The notes under the pieces are model-generated. The model ran no database searches, was not told the origin of the DNA, and saw only the letters and a program-made list of their open reading frames with translations. A stretch of 64,000 nt of DNA from Kutzneria sp. CA-103260 (GTDB lineage Bacteria; Actinomycetota; Actinomycetes; Mycobacteriales; Pseudonocardiaceae): assembly GCF_018263855.1 (NCBI RefSeq), contig NZ_CP073318.1, positions 4,092,001-4,156,000 on the forward strand, given 5' to 3'. The stretch's first letter is position 1. Each line of letters opens with the position of its first letter. Below, piece by piece: positions 34,999-43,779 of this stretch. The translations under genes were made by a program, and so were the position numbers.

Positions 34999-36363
34999 CT
35001 ACACCTCAGGACAACTCCCCGTCTCCGCCTTCAACGTCAACAAATAGGCATCCTCCACCGCCCGCGTACAACTGCTGCGGGTATACACATCGTGCCCCGT
35101 GCCCTCATAGGTCAACAGCACCGTGTTCCCCGGCGCCTGCCGGTGAATGTCGAGCGCCCACGCATAGGACGTCGCCGGATCGTGCCGGGAGTTCATCAGC
35201 AGGATGGTGGGCGCGTGCGACAGGTCGAGGCGATGCGGCGGGTTGGCCGGCGGGCCGGGAATGCCGATGCAGGCGGTGGCTTCGTCGTGGCCGATCGGGC
35301 TGCCCTGCATGATCGGCGCGTGCCGGAGCTCCTCCGCCCGTAGCCGCGAGTACTGGGCGAAGTCCTTGATACGCAACGAGAAATCCTGGCACACGGTGGC
35401 GAGCCGGATCGACGGGTAGTTGTACTCGAACTGCGGGGTGACCCGATGCCCGCCGGCCGCCTGGTCGGCGATCATCTGGGCGACGGCGGCGAAGTTCGGC
35501 CCGTACAGGGTGTTGAACACGATCCCGCGGAAGTCCAACTGGCCGGCGGCCTGGAGGGCCTGCTGCCAGACGGCCACGACGTCCTGACCGTGCAGCACGC
35601 AGGTTTCGTTGGTGTCGCACCACTTCACGAACTGCGTGAACACGTCCTCGGCGGTGTCGGCGCGGTCGGTGATGAACTTCTCAAGGCTGACGCTGTGGTC
35701 CATGTTGCTGTCCAGCACCATGGCGCGGACGTGGTCGCCGTACATCTCGGCGTACTGCTGGCCGAGCAGTGTGCCGTAGGAGATGCCGTTGTAGCTGATC
35801 TTCTGCTCCCCCAGCGCCCGCCGCACCGCGTCCATGTCCCGAGCGCCGATCGCCGTGTTGGCGTAGTCGAAGATCGGGCTGTTGTCCTTGCGGCACTGGG
35901 AGATGACCTGCTGGTTGTACGCCCGCAGCGCCTCGAACTCGGCCGGGGTGGTCGGATCGTCGCTGGGCTCCGGGGTCGGGAAGTCGCAGCGGATGATGCT
36001 GCTGCCCTGGGTGCCCCGCTCGTCGACGCCCACGATGTCGAAGTCGGCCTCGACCTGCGGGCTGAAGTATCCCGTGAACAGCGCGAACTCGGCGTTGGAC
36101 GAGCCCGGGCCGCCGGGGTTGACCATCAGCACGCCTTTGCGGTGCGCCGGATCCGTCGCCTTGTGCCGGGCCACCGCCAGCGTTGTCGTCGGCCCCCACG
36201 GCTTGTTCCAGTCCAACGGCACCGCCAGCGTGCCGCAATCGCTGTCCGGGGGATTGTCCGGACATGGACCCCAGGTGATCGACGTCCAGGCCGGCTGCGC
36301 CGCCGCGACCGCCGACCCGGTCAGCAGGAAGATGATCGACAGAACCGCCGCCAACGCCCGCAT
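34999..36363 (-). CDS. Secreted tripeptidyl-aminopeptidase-like alpha/beta hydrolase
   Basis: The 454-residue protein starts with a signal peptide (MRALAAVLSIIFLLTGSAVA) and continues with the TAP/SlpD-type fold: VPLDW near the start, oxyanion region NPGGPGSSN, nucleophile Ser in GISYGTLLG, Asp in NSRHDPATSY and His in EGTGHDVY. A C-terminal TAP-like domain includes two Cys that could form a disulfide. The ATG at 36363 has GGGGAGG 7 nt upstream. It probably cleaves short peptides outside the cell. Confidence 0.9.
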   Translation of the reverse strand: MRALAAVLSIIFLLTGSAVAAAQPAWTSITWGPCPDNPPDSDCGTLAVPLDWNKPWGPTTTLAVARHKATDPAHRKGVLMVNPGGPGSSNAEFALFTGYFSPQVEADFDIVGVDERGTQGSSIIRCDFPTPEPSDDPTTPAEFEALRAYNQQVISQCRKDNSPIFDYANTAIGARDMDAVRRALGEQKISYNGISYGTLLGQQYAEMYGDHVRAMVLDSNMDHSVSLEKFITDRADTAEDVFTQFVKWCDTNETCVLHGQDVVAVWQQALQAAGQLDFRGIVFNTLYGPNFAAVAQMIADQAAGGHRVTPQFEYNYPSIRLATVCQDFSLRIKDFAQYSRLRAEELRHAPIMQGSPIGHDEATACIGIPGPPANPPHRLDLSHAPTILLMNSRHDPATSYAWALDIHRQAPGNTVLLTYEGTGHDVYTRSSCTRAVEDAYLLTLKAETGSCPEV

Positions 36364-36465
36364 CGGCGCCTCCCCAGCTCGAAGATCGCCCGACCGTAGA
36401 ATCACCGCCTACGGGACGCAAGGGTCGAAAGGGCAACCGCTTTCCCTCGCGGACAGGCGGTTCGT

Positions 36466-36828
36466 TCAGATCAACGGGTCGTCCGGCAGTCCGGCCAACG
36501 GCCGGTCGCCCGCGGTGAGCAGGAAGTCGACCAGCTCGAACAGCCAGGACCAGTCCTCGGCCTCGGTGTTGTGGTCGTCGGCCGAGGTCCGCAGCGCGTC
36601 CAGCAGCCACGCCCACGCGATGCGGTGCTCCTCGTTGCGGAAGACCATCACGTTGTCCCGGACCGGCATGTCGGCCAGCAGCGAACCGGCCACGGCCCGG
36701 ATGTCCCGGCCGTCGCCGCCCAGGCTGATCCGGTCGCGGTAGTCGACGATGGCCTCGCGTATCCACCGAATCTGCCACGGGGCCAAAACGCAGATGACTT
36801 TCTCCCCGCACCGATCCCAGTTGATCAC
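36466..36828 (-). CDS. Small conserved-looking protein of unknown function
   Basis: I do not recognise this protein. With the GTG at 36828 (GAGG 7 nt upstream) it has 120 residues and is rich in Trp and acidic residues (NTEAEDWSWLFELVDFLL near the C-terminus). Longer starts would run into the 3' end of the glycosidase gene at 36945. No signal or membrane segment is visible. Confidence 0.55.
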   Translation of the reverse strand: MINWDRCGEKVICVLAPWQIRWIREAIVDYRDRISLGGDGRDIRAVAGSLLADMPVRDNVMVFRNEEHRIAWAWLLDALRTSADDHNTEAEDWSWLFELVDFLLTAGDRPLAGLPDDPLI

Positions 36829-36944
36829 GTCGTGCCTCGCCCTCGTGTCGACCGCGGTGGCGTCCCATGGTGCCAGCCGTTCCGCCGTCGACCCAGCAGC
36901 TCTGCCCGAAGTGTCACCAATCCCGCCCGGCCACTCCTGTCCGG

Positions 36945-39014
36945 CTACCCGGAAGTCCCAGGCCAGGCGACCTCGGTGGCCCAACCGGTGCGGCCACCGC
37001 CGTGCAGCACCTCAACCTCCCCAAGACCGGTCAGGCGACCGGAACCATCCGGGTGCACGGTCAGCGTGCGGCTCGTGAACGAACCACCGCCGCCGCAGCG
37101 CAGTCGGCCGTCGGCGGTCGGTTCGACACCGAGCAACCGGAGGTAGCCGAGCAGTGGCTGGGCGTGGCTGTGCAGGTTGGCGACGGGATAGGCCTGCATG
37201 GCCGCGCCGAGGTCGGGCAGCACCCACGTCTCGCCCGGACGGGCACTCTCCGGTTCCAGATAGGAGTCCGGCCCGGACAGCACGCCGGACCAGATGCCGG
37301 GATAGGCGGTGGCATGGGCGTGCAGGCTCATTCGCCGCCACTCGTCCCACGCCAGGTCCGGGCCATAGCGGGCGGCGGCCCAGATCAGGGTCATGTTGAT
37401 GGACAGCCAGATCGGGCCGGGACGGCGGATCCGGGCGCCGAGGGGCGAGCCGGCCCGGCAGGTCTCGTCGATGGTGGCCAGCAGGGCCCGCGCCCGCGCC
37501 GGATCGGCGGCGCCGCAGAGCATCGCCCACGGCTGCACTTCCAGCCACAGGGCGTCCTCGCCGACCACGGCGTCGGGTCCGTAGGCCCGCCGGAACCATC
37601 GGCCGTTCCACTCCTCGGCCACCCGCAGGCGAAGGTCCTCGGCGTACGAAAGCGCCGCCGCGGCGGTGACCGGGTCGCCGAGCCGCGAGGCCAGGCCGGC
37701 GTACACGGGCAGCACCCAAGCGGCCATCGCCGAGTTGAGCACCGACTCGCCGCGCTCGACCATCAGTTCTCTGTCCACTCCGGACTCACTGATGGCCAGG
37801 TCGTTCCAGTCGGCGTTGAGGATCCGCACGTGCCCGTGCTCCCCCAGGCCGACCTCGTCGACGAAGAACCGGAACCGCCGCCGGAGGTTCTCGGCCAGCG
37901 GCACCGGCTCGGCCCCGTGGCAGGGGTGGTACGGCACCGGCTGCGCGAAAGCCGCGAGATCGCCGGTGGCCGCCGCGTACTCGGCAGCCAGCCACAGCGC
38001 CCACAAGTTCTGGTCGGACGGTCGAAATGCCTGTGTCCACGGCTGTTTGCGGCCGTCCAGCGCATACGGCAGGTCACCGTCCGGGCTGCCCCAGGAACAA
38101 GTGTTGCGCAGCACGGAAAGCGCGAGATCCGGTTCGAGGTAGACCAGCGGCAGCGCGTGCTGCAACGGATCCCGGGCCGCGCCGTTGAAGCCGTGCCGGA
38201 ACGAGTAGGCCGATCCCTGGTCGAGGGTGTGCCCGCCGAGCACGCCGTCCACGCACGCGCCCCCGGTGAGCAGGGCCGCGTGCCACGGGATCTCCCGGGC
38301 CGCCTCCGGGGCCCGCTCCGCCGTCGCCGCCGGCAGCCTTTCCCGTAACAGAGCCAGACTTCTGTCGTACAGACCCGCCGCGTCGACCAGCGCCGAACCG
38401 TCGTCCACGCCGAACCGGAACCAGACCGTGCTACGACCGCCCGGCGGCAGGTCGAGCTCCACCGTCACGGACAGCGGCCCGGACTCCGTCACCACCCGCG
38501 AGCCGCCAACCTGCTCCAACAGCACCGCCGGCCCATCATCAACCGCGGGTTCCACGGCGGGACCGAACTCCAGGCTGACCACGCGTGGCTGAACCGACCA
38601 CTGCTCGATCAGCTTGCCGCGCAACGCCTTCTCGCTGAACACGTCGACCCGGATCAGGAGCCACGGCGCTTCTCCTTCCGGGCACAGCACCGTGCGCTCC
38701 AGCCGCACGCCGTCGCTGACCACCGCCACCCGGGAAAACGTCGGCCCGAACAGCCTGTCCGCCGCGCTTGCGGTCGACAACTCCCCCAGCCGGCTCACGC
38801 CTGTGTGCTCGGCCAGCCACCGGCAGCCCGTGTGTTCGTCCCACACGCCGCTGAGCCCGTCGCTGTCGGCCACCAGCGTGATCCGCCGGTTGCCGACGTG
38901 CACCCAGTGCCGATCGCACGGCGGATCGAGGATCCGGTCCCACACCACGCGCCCGGCCCGGTAGTCGAACGCCGGCAGGCCTTCGGCTGTCGTCCACTCC
39001 CCGAACGCGCTCAT
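36945..39014 (-). CDS. GH94/GH36-like glycoside phosphorylase or hydrolase
   Basis: The 689-residue protein has an N-terminal beta-sandwich-like half and a C-terminal (alpha/alpha)6-type half. FRHGFNGAARDPLQHALPL resembles the GH94 'RDxxQ' region. NADWNDLAISESG matches the GH94 segment in which the Asp is the catalytic acid. The ATG at 39014 lies 19 nt after the E1-like gene stop, so it might be co-transcribed with the RiPP-like operon. It carries no signal peptide. The sugar substrate is unknown, and a family other than GH94 is possible. Confidence 0.7.
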   Translation of the reverse strand: MSAFGEWTTAEGLPAFDYRAGRVVWDRILDPPCDRHWVHVGNRRITLVADSDGLSGVWDEHTGCRWLAEHTGVSRLGELSTASAADRLFGPTFSRVAVVSDGVRLERTVLCPEGEAPWLLIRVDVFSEKALRGKLIEQWSVQPRVVSLEFGPAVEPAVDDGPAVLLEQVGGSRVVTESGPLSVTVELDLPPGGRSTVWFRFGVDDGSALVDAAGLYDRSLALLRERLPAATAERAPEAAREIPWHAALLTGGACVDGVLGGHTLDQGSAYSFRHGFNGAARDPLQHALPLVYLEPDLALSVLRNTCSWGSPDGDLPYALDGRKQPWTQAFRPSDQNLWALWLAAEYAAATGDLAAFAQPVPYHPCHGAEPVPLAENLRRRFRFFVDEVGLGEHGHVRILNADWNDLAISESGVDRELMVERGESVLNSAMAAWVLPVYAGLASRLGDPVTAAAALSYAEDLRLRVAEEWNGRWFRRAYGPDAVVGEDALWLEVQPWAMLCGAADPARARALLATIDETCRAGSPLGARIRRPGPIWLSINMTLIWAAARYGPDLAWDEWRRMSLHAHATAYPGIWSGVLSGPDSYLEPESARPGETWVLPDLGAAMQAYPVANLHSHAQPLLGYLRLLGVEPTADGRLRCGGGGSFTSRTLTVHPDGSGRLTGLGEVEVLHGGGRTGWATEVAWPGTSG

Positions 39015-39033
39015 GCCAACCGGTGTACCACGG

Positions 39034-40137
39034 CTATCCCAGGTGCCCACAGACCGTGCAGTCCGTCACCCGATCCCACCGTTCGCACTCGCGCAGTTGG
39101 AAGTCCGCGAACGGCAGCTCCATCATCCGGCCCAGCGCGGCCGGCGGCGCGATGCCCGTGATCAGGCGGGTCACCTCGCCGATGAGCAGGCCGGTGGTCA
39201 TGGTGACGAGCGGACAGAACGCGGCGTTGTCACCGCCGATGTTGCGCCGGCGCTTCTCGGTCAGCAGGCCGGCGGACACCGGATCCACCTGGTAGACCTG
39301 CGTCCGCCAGCACTCCACGCAGCCGCTCTGACCGGGGATCACGGTGTAGTAGACGGCGCGCTGGGTCTCCAGACCGCCGGTGACCAGCGGCACCCCGGCC
39401 CGCACGCAGCCGGCGTTGATCCACTGCGCGAGCTCCATCTTGGGCCGGTCGGCGACGGCGATCACCACGTCGGCGCCGTCCACGATGCGCTCCACGTCCT
39501 CGGTGGACTCGATCCGGCCGGGCCGCTTCTCGATCTCGATGCGCGGGTTGAACTCCTGGACCCGCGCCGTGGCCAGGTCGATCTTGGCCTGGCCGATGTC
39601 GCCGTCCCGGTACAGGATCTGCCGGTTGAGGTTGGACAGCTCGACCCGGTCGAACTCGCTGACCCGCACGTGCCCCGCGCCCATGGCGGCGAGGTCGAGC
39701 AGGATGTGCGAGCCCAGGCCGCCCAGGCCCAGCAGCACGATCCGGGCGTCCCGGAGTTTGCGCTGGTACTCGTACTTGTTCTCGTCCAGGCTCACGTAGG
39801 AGCCGAAGAAGTTGAAGTTGCGCTCCCAGCGCCCGATCTCGTACTCGTCGAACAGGCCCTCGGCGGTGACCGCCCCGTTCTGCAGGAAGCCCGCCTTGTC
39901 GAACTGGTCGATGGCGGTCCGCACCTCGTCCAGGGTCACCCGCGGGTACCGGGCCGCGACCCCCGCGTGCAGCTCGGCCACGGTGCGGGTGCCGTCGAGC
40001 AGGTCGAACAGCAGCCGGATGGACCCCTCCGGGTCCGGGATCTCCGTCGCCTCGCCGTAGCCGCCGACGTAGATGGTGTCGTCCAGCACGAAGATGGGCG
40101 AAGTGTGCTTGAGCTGGGGGAGAACGTCTGCAGCCAT
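39034..40137 (-). CDS. E1/ThiF-like adenylating enzyme with N-terminal PqqD-like domain
   Basis: The 367-residue protein has a winged-helix N-terminus (about 1-95, with FDLLDGTRTVAEL and YPRVTLDEVRTAI) of the kind that binds leader peptides. The E1 ATP-binding fold follows: GLGGLGSH near residue 138, EFDRVELSNLNRQ and GQAKIDLA. Two CxxC pairs, CVEC near 273 and CTVC near the end, can bind zinc as in MccB and ThiF. This is the domain order of MccB/PaaA peptide-modifying enzymes. It follows the 19-residue peptide gene and a hairpin, and has GGAG 9 nt before the ATG. It would activate a carboxylate of the peptide as the adenylate. Confidence 0.85.
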   Translation of the reverse strand: MAADVLPQLKHTSPIFVLDDTIYVGGYGEATEIPDPEGSIRLLFDLLDGTRTVAELHAGVAARYPRVTLDEVRTAIDQFDKAGFLQNGAVTAEGLFDEYEIGRWERNFNFFGSYVSLDENKYEYQRKLRDARIVLLGLGGLGSHILLDLAAMGAGHVRVSEFDRVELSNLNRQILYRDGDIGQAKIDLATARVQEFNPRIEIEKRPGRIESTEDVERIVDGADVVIAVADRPKMELAQWINAGCVRAGVPLVTGGLETQRAVYYTVIPGQSGCVECWRTQVYQVDPVSAGLLTEKRRRNIGGDNAAFCPLVTMTTGLLIGEVTRLITGIAPPAALGRMMELPFADFQLRECERWDRVTDCTVCGHLG

Positions 40138-40170
40138 GGCGGGATCTCTCCGGTATACGATCGGCCAGGT

Positions 40171-40207
40171 GGTTCCTGGTGGACGGTAGAGTCGTCCACC
40201 AGGAACC
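40171..40207 (-). terminator. 15-bp perfect hairpin between peptide gene and E1 gene
   Basis: GGTTCCTGGTGGACG (40171-40185) pairs exactly with 40193-40207 around a 7-nt loop. No T-run follows on the minus strand, so it should only slow or partly stop transcription, or protect the 3' end of the peptide mRNA. A hairpin in the same place, between mccA and mccB, raises peptide over enzyme expression in microcin C operons. Confidence 0.75.
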
Positions 40208-40221
40208 CGTCTCGGTCCTGC

Positions 40222-40281
40222 TCAGCCCTCGTTGGACTGACCGGCGATGCTGGTCTTGCGCACGCGCAGGGCAACGGTCAT
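40222..40281 (-). CDS. 19-residue candidate RiPP precursor peptide
   Basis: The frame encodes MTVALRVRKTSIAGQSNEG. Support comes from four features. Its ATG overlaps the peptidase stop codon (ATGA). A near-perfect ribosome site, AGGAGGTGA, lies 8 nt upstream. It is the only frame that fills the gap before the E1 gene. A perfect hairpin follows its stop. The peptide is basic in its first half and ends Asn-Glu-Gly. It is too short for standard gene finders. The layout matches precursor genes of microcin C and pantocin type, but the C-terminal residue is not Asn. Confidence 0.72.
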   Translation of the reverse strand: MTVALRVRKTSIAGQSNEG

Positions 40282-42116
40282 GGCGGGTCACCTCCTTCCT
40301 GCGATGGGGGGTCGGCCCGTGGGGGATCCGGGCGGGCCATAGGGGAAGTCGTCGCGAGGTCGGCGAACTCGTCGACCTCGACGGAGAGCTCGTCCAGGCC
40401 ACGGTGCCAGCTCTGCTCGGTGTCCAGCCGCAGTCCCAGGGACGCGAACAGGTCGGCCGGCGGCCGGCTCGCCCCGGCGCGCAGCATGTCCTGGTAGCGC
40501 CGGGCGAATCCGTCGGGGTCGGCCCGGTGCGACGCGCGCAGGGCCTGCGCGGCCAGCTGACCGAAGACGTAGGCCGGCAGCTCGCCGGGCGCCAGGAAGA
40601 AGCTGTCCAGGTAGCTCCACCAGTGGGCGTAGCCGGGCGTGAGCGTGACCGCGTCGCCGTAGAGTTTTTCCTGGCCGGCCAACCACATGCCGGACAGGTC
40701 GGCGGCGTCCAGGGACCGCCCCTGCCACGCCGCGGTGTGCACCTGGTGCTCGAACTCGTGCAACGTGGCCTGCCGGAAGACCGCGGTCAGGCGGTCCTCG
40801 ACCAGCCGGGCCGCCACCGCCAGCCGCTCGTCCGCGTCGGTGAGCTGGCCGAGCAAGGCCTGGGCCACCAGGGTTTCCGCGAACAGGCCGACGGATTCGG
40901 CCACGATCGGCTGCGAAGTGGCGTTCAGCGCGCCGTGCTGGGCGGACAGACGCGTGTGCACGCCATGCGCCAGCTCATGGCCCAGGGTGAGCGCGTCCCG
41001 CAGCGTGCCGGTGAAGTTCATCAGCACCAGGGCGTAGCCGCCGGGCGCGCTGAACGTCTTGGCGCTGCGCGGCTTGCCCGGCCGGGGCGCCGCGTCGACC
41101 GCGCCGTCGGCCAGCAGTTGCCGGGCGGTGTCCACGAATTCGGGGCCAAGGGCCGTGAACGCGGACAGCACCACGGACACCGCGTCCGTCCACTCCAGAC
41201 TGATCAGCCCGGGGCCGACCGGCGCGTAGCGGTCGGTCTCGTCGAGGGTTCGTCCGAACAGCCTTGCCTTGCCACGGTAGTAGCGGTGCACGATCTCGCC
41301 GCGAGCGCGCACAGCGGCCAGCAGGGCGTCGAGTTCGGCGGCCGAGAACTGGTTGTCCACCCGCTGGTCGTGCAACCAGTCCGGCGTCTTGCGCAGCTGG
41401 CTCTCCAGCGCCTGCGCCCGGGCCAGCGCCATCAGCGCGGTCGCCCGCAGGTCCACCTCAGCGGTCAGCGCGTCCGAGACGGCTACGCAGCGCCGCCGGC
41501 GCACGGTCCGGTCGGGCTGGTAGAGCGAGCTCAACGCCTCGCCGAGGCTGAGTGTGTCCTCGCCGTCAGTAATGCTGATGCGGCCGAGCAGCTGCCGGGC
41601 CAGCCTGGTCCACGCGGCGCTGCCGGCCTGTTCGAGCCGGGGCAGCAGGTCGGGCGCCGGTTCGGCGGCGACCCCGGCCCGGACCTTGCGAACGTAATTC
41701 GCATAGGCCGCCACTTCGGAATCCGACAGCAGCCGGGCGACATGGGCGTCACCGAAGGCCGCGATCTCCTGTTCGAAAAAGGACGCCTCCTCGGCGAGCA
41801 GGGCGAACAGGTCGTCGCATTGGTCCAGCAGTTCCGCCGCGCCGGCGTCATCGAATGCGTCGACGGCCTCCGCGTACGTCGCGAAGAGCAGGGCATCTCC
41901 CAGCAGATCCTCGCAATCGCGACAGGCCTGGGCAAAAGAGCCACCAGCGAGCTCCGCGATCCGTCCTCGATAGCGTGTGACGAAGTCCTGAACCTTGGCG
42001 GCGACCACGTCGGGGAGGCCGAGGACCACGTCGGCCGCCGGGAAAACATGCTCGAACCGCCATCGGGGCAGCAGCTCGGAGCGCACGGGCACAGATTCCG
42101 CCGTAGCGATCGCCAA
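40278..42116 (-). CDS. M3-family oligoendopeptidase (PepF-like)
   Basis: The 612-residue zinc peptidase has the motif LGHELAHGVH near residue 380 and, later, Glu in ATLHEFEHQVHTAAW. It is near full length for the PepF/thimet family and has no signal peptide. The TTG at 42116 sits very close to AGGGGAGGG, and GTG codons at 42092 or 42086 are other possible starts. M3 peptidases cut short unfolded peptides, so this one is suited to trim the 19-residue peptide, whose gene is coupled to it. The role could be maturation or self-protection. Confidence 0.87.
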   Translation of the reverse strand: MAIATAESVPVRSELLPRWRFEHVFPAADVVLGLPDVVAAKVQDFVTRYRGRIAELAGGSFAQACRDCEDLLGDALLFATYAEAVDAFDDAGAAELLDQCDDLFALLAEEASFFEQEIAAFGDAHVARLLSDSEVAAYANYVRKVRAGVAAEPAPDLLPRLEQAGSAAWTRLARQLLGRISITDGEDTLSLGEALSSLYQPDRTVRRRRCVAVSDALTAEVDLRATALMALARAQALESQLRKTPDWLHDQRVDNQFSAAELDALLAAVRARGEIVHRYYRGKARLFGRTLDETDRYAPVGPGLISLEWTDAVSVVLSAFTALGPEFVDTARQLLADGAVDAAPRPGKPRSAKTFSAPGGYALVLMNFTGTLRDALTLGHELAHGVHTRLSAQHGALNATSQPIVAESVGLFAETLVAQALLGQLTDADERLAVAARLVEDRLTAVFRQATLHEFEHQVHTAAWQGRSLDAADLSGMWLAGQEKLYGDAVTLTPGYAHWWSYLDSFFLAPGELPAYVFGQLAAQALRASHRADPDGFARRYQDMLRAGASRPPADLFASLGLRLDTEQSWHRGLDELSVEVDEFADLATTSPMARPDPPRADPPSQEGGDPP

Positions 42117-42507
42117 TCCCTCCCCTCATGGTGATCGGACGCCACACAAGACCAGAGGAAGCCGACTCACACCCTCGAATATCACCGTCGCAGAGTTCGA
42201 CGGAATACGGGCCGCTCACCCTCCCCATTCGGGCTCACATCACCCCAGACCCGCATATGCGAGATTAACCAGAACTTGCGACGGAAACAAGGGGACGCCT
42301 GTGCCACTCCCCCGGGCGTCAGGGTATTACGCCACACGCACACCGAAATGGTCACGCGATCCACCGAGTCCGAGCTGGTAGGAACGACACCATTGGCGTA
42401 CGGGTGGTCGTAGCACCCCCGCGACCATACGGACGGTTCGGGTAGCGCCGAAGTGTTGGTGCGCTAGCTTCGGGTGCCGTCGAGAGACGATCACTGGGGA
42501 GCCATCG
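42117..42507. other. 391-bp divergent intergenic region of the RiPP-like locus
   Basis: No gene is visible. The region should hold the promoters for the peptidase-peptide-E1 operon (minus) and the MFS gene (plus). It is richer in A+T than its surroundings around 42165-42300. I found no convincing paired promoter elements or operator palindrome. Confidence 0.45.
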
Positions 42508-43734
42508 ATGACGCAGCCGCCTCAGCGCGGGTTGGGCCGCCACTACCAGATGCTGTTGTCGGCGTACGTGATCTCCAACGCCGGCACCTGGGTCTACCGC
42601 ATCACCCTGCCGCTGCTGGTGTTGCACCTGACCGGTTCCGCGTTGCAGACCGCCGCCGTGTACGCGCTGGAGTACGGCCCGTTCCTGCTGCTGTCGCTGC
42701 CCGGCGGGGTGTTCGCGGACTGGTTCAACCGCAAGCGGCTGCTGGTGGCCGGCGACCTGTCGGCCGGGGTGATCGCGGCGGTGCTCGCGGTGCTGGTCTC
42801 GGCCGGCCCGTCGGCGCTGCCCGCGATCTACGTGGTGGCCTTCCTGCTGGCCTGCGCCGAGCCGGTCTACCACCCCGCGTTCCAGGGGCTGCTGCCCGAC
42901 GTCGTGTCGGGCGAGCACCTGGACACCGCCAACGCGCGGCTGCAGTCCGCGGACAACATCCTCAGTCTGGTCGGCCCGGTGCTGGCCGGTGGCCTTGTCG
43001 CCGCCGTCGGCTACCAGCCGGCGATCTACCTGGACGCGGTCTCGTTCGGGCTGAGCGCGCTGCTGATCTTCCTGATCCGGGTCGAGGTGTTCCGGCCCGA
43101 GCGGCCGGCCCGGCCGAACTTCCTCGGCGATCTGCGGGCCGGGCTGCGCTACGTCACCAGGGGCAACCGCACCCTGCTGGCCGGCAGCCTGCTGTTCACC
43201 GGCTCCAACTTCGGGATCTGGCTGGTGCAGGCCAACCTGGTCTACTACCTGACCACCTATCTCAAGCTGTCCTCGACGGTGGTCGGCGTCGTCTACGCGG
43301 CGCAGGGCGTCGGGGCCCTGCTGGGCTCCCTGCTCGCGCCACGGGTGATCCGCGTGCTCGGCAACGGCCGGACCATCGCGCTGTCGACGGTCATGGCCGG
43401 GCTGCTCACCGCGCTGCTGGCGGTGCTGCGGGACCCCGTGGGCGTGTCGGTGGTGTCGGGCCTGGTGTTCGCGCTGGGGTCCACGAACGTGGTCTCGTGG
43501 TTCACGCTGCGGCAGCGGATCGTGCCGAAGGAGCTACTCGGCCGGGTCGTGGCCGCGACCAGGATGCTCGCGTTCTCCACCATTCCGCTGTCGGCGCTGC
43601 TCGCCGGCGCGCTGGAGGACGCGTGGCACGACATGTACCTGATCATCCTGATCGGCGCCGGGCTGCGGCTGGCCGTCGGCCTCGCCGGCACCAGGTCCAG
43701 CCTGGTGGCCAAGCAGCCCGCCGTCACACCCTGA
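42508..43734 (+). CDS. MFS exporter divergent from the RiPP-like operon
   Basis: The 408-residue protein has about 12 hydrophobic segments and the MFS loop motif GGVFADWFNRKRLL between segments 2 and 3. GGGGAG lies 8 nt before the ATG. Its position opposite the peptidase-peptide-E1 operon parallels MccC, the MFS pump of microcin C, so export of a modified peptide is a reasonable inference. It could also be an unrelated drug pump. Confidence 0.85.
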   Translation: MTQPPQRGLGRHYQMLLSAYVISNAGTWVYRITLPLLVLHLTGSALQTAAVYALEYGPFLLLSLPGGVFADWFNRKRLLVAGDLSAGVIAAVLAVLVSAGPSALPAIYVVAFLLACAEPVYHPAFQGLLPDVVSGEHLDTANARLQSADNILSLVGPVLAGGLVAAVGYQPAIYLDAVSFGLSALLIFLIRVEVFRPERPARPNFLGDLRAGLRYVTRGNRTLLAGSLLFTGSNFGIWLVQANLVYYLTTYLKLSSTVVGVVYAAQGVGALLGSLLAPRVIRVLGNGRTIALSTVMAGLLTALLAVLRDPVGVSVVSGLVFALGSTNVVSWFTLRQRIVPKELLGRVVAATRMLAFSTIPLSALLAGALEDAWHDMYLIILIGAGLRLAVGLAGTRSSLVAKQPAVTP

Positions 43735-43745
43735 CCCCGCCGCTG

Positions 43746-43771
43746 GGCCCGAACCGGTCGCGGTCCGGGCC
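43746..43771. terminator. 11-bp stem terminator between convergent genes
   Basis: Positions 43746-43756 pair with 43761-43771 with one mismatch and a 4-nt loop, between the MFS stop (43734) and the convergent gene end (43780). Confidence 0.55.
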
Positions 43772-43779
43772 TTCGCGGC

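Noticed and set aside
40222..40281. Calling the locus a true microcin C operon
   Set aside because: The peptide does not end in Asn, no aminopropyl-transfer (MccD/E) or MccF-type genes are present, and the E1 protein carries an N-terminal PqqD-like domain. Only the layout is shared.
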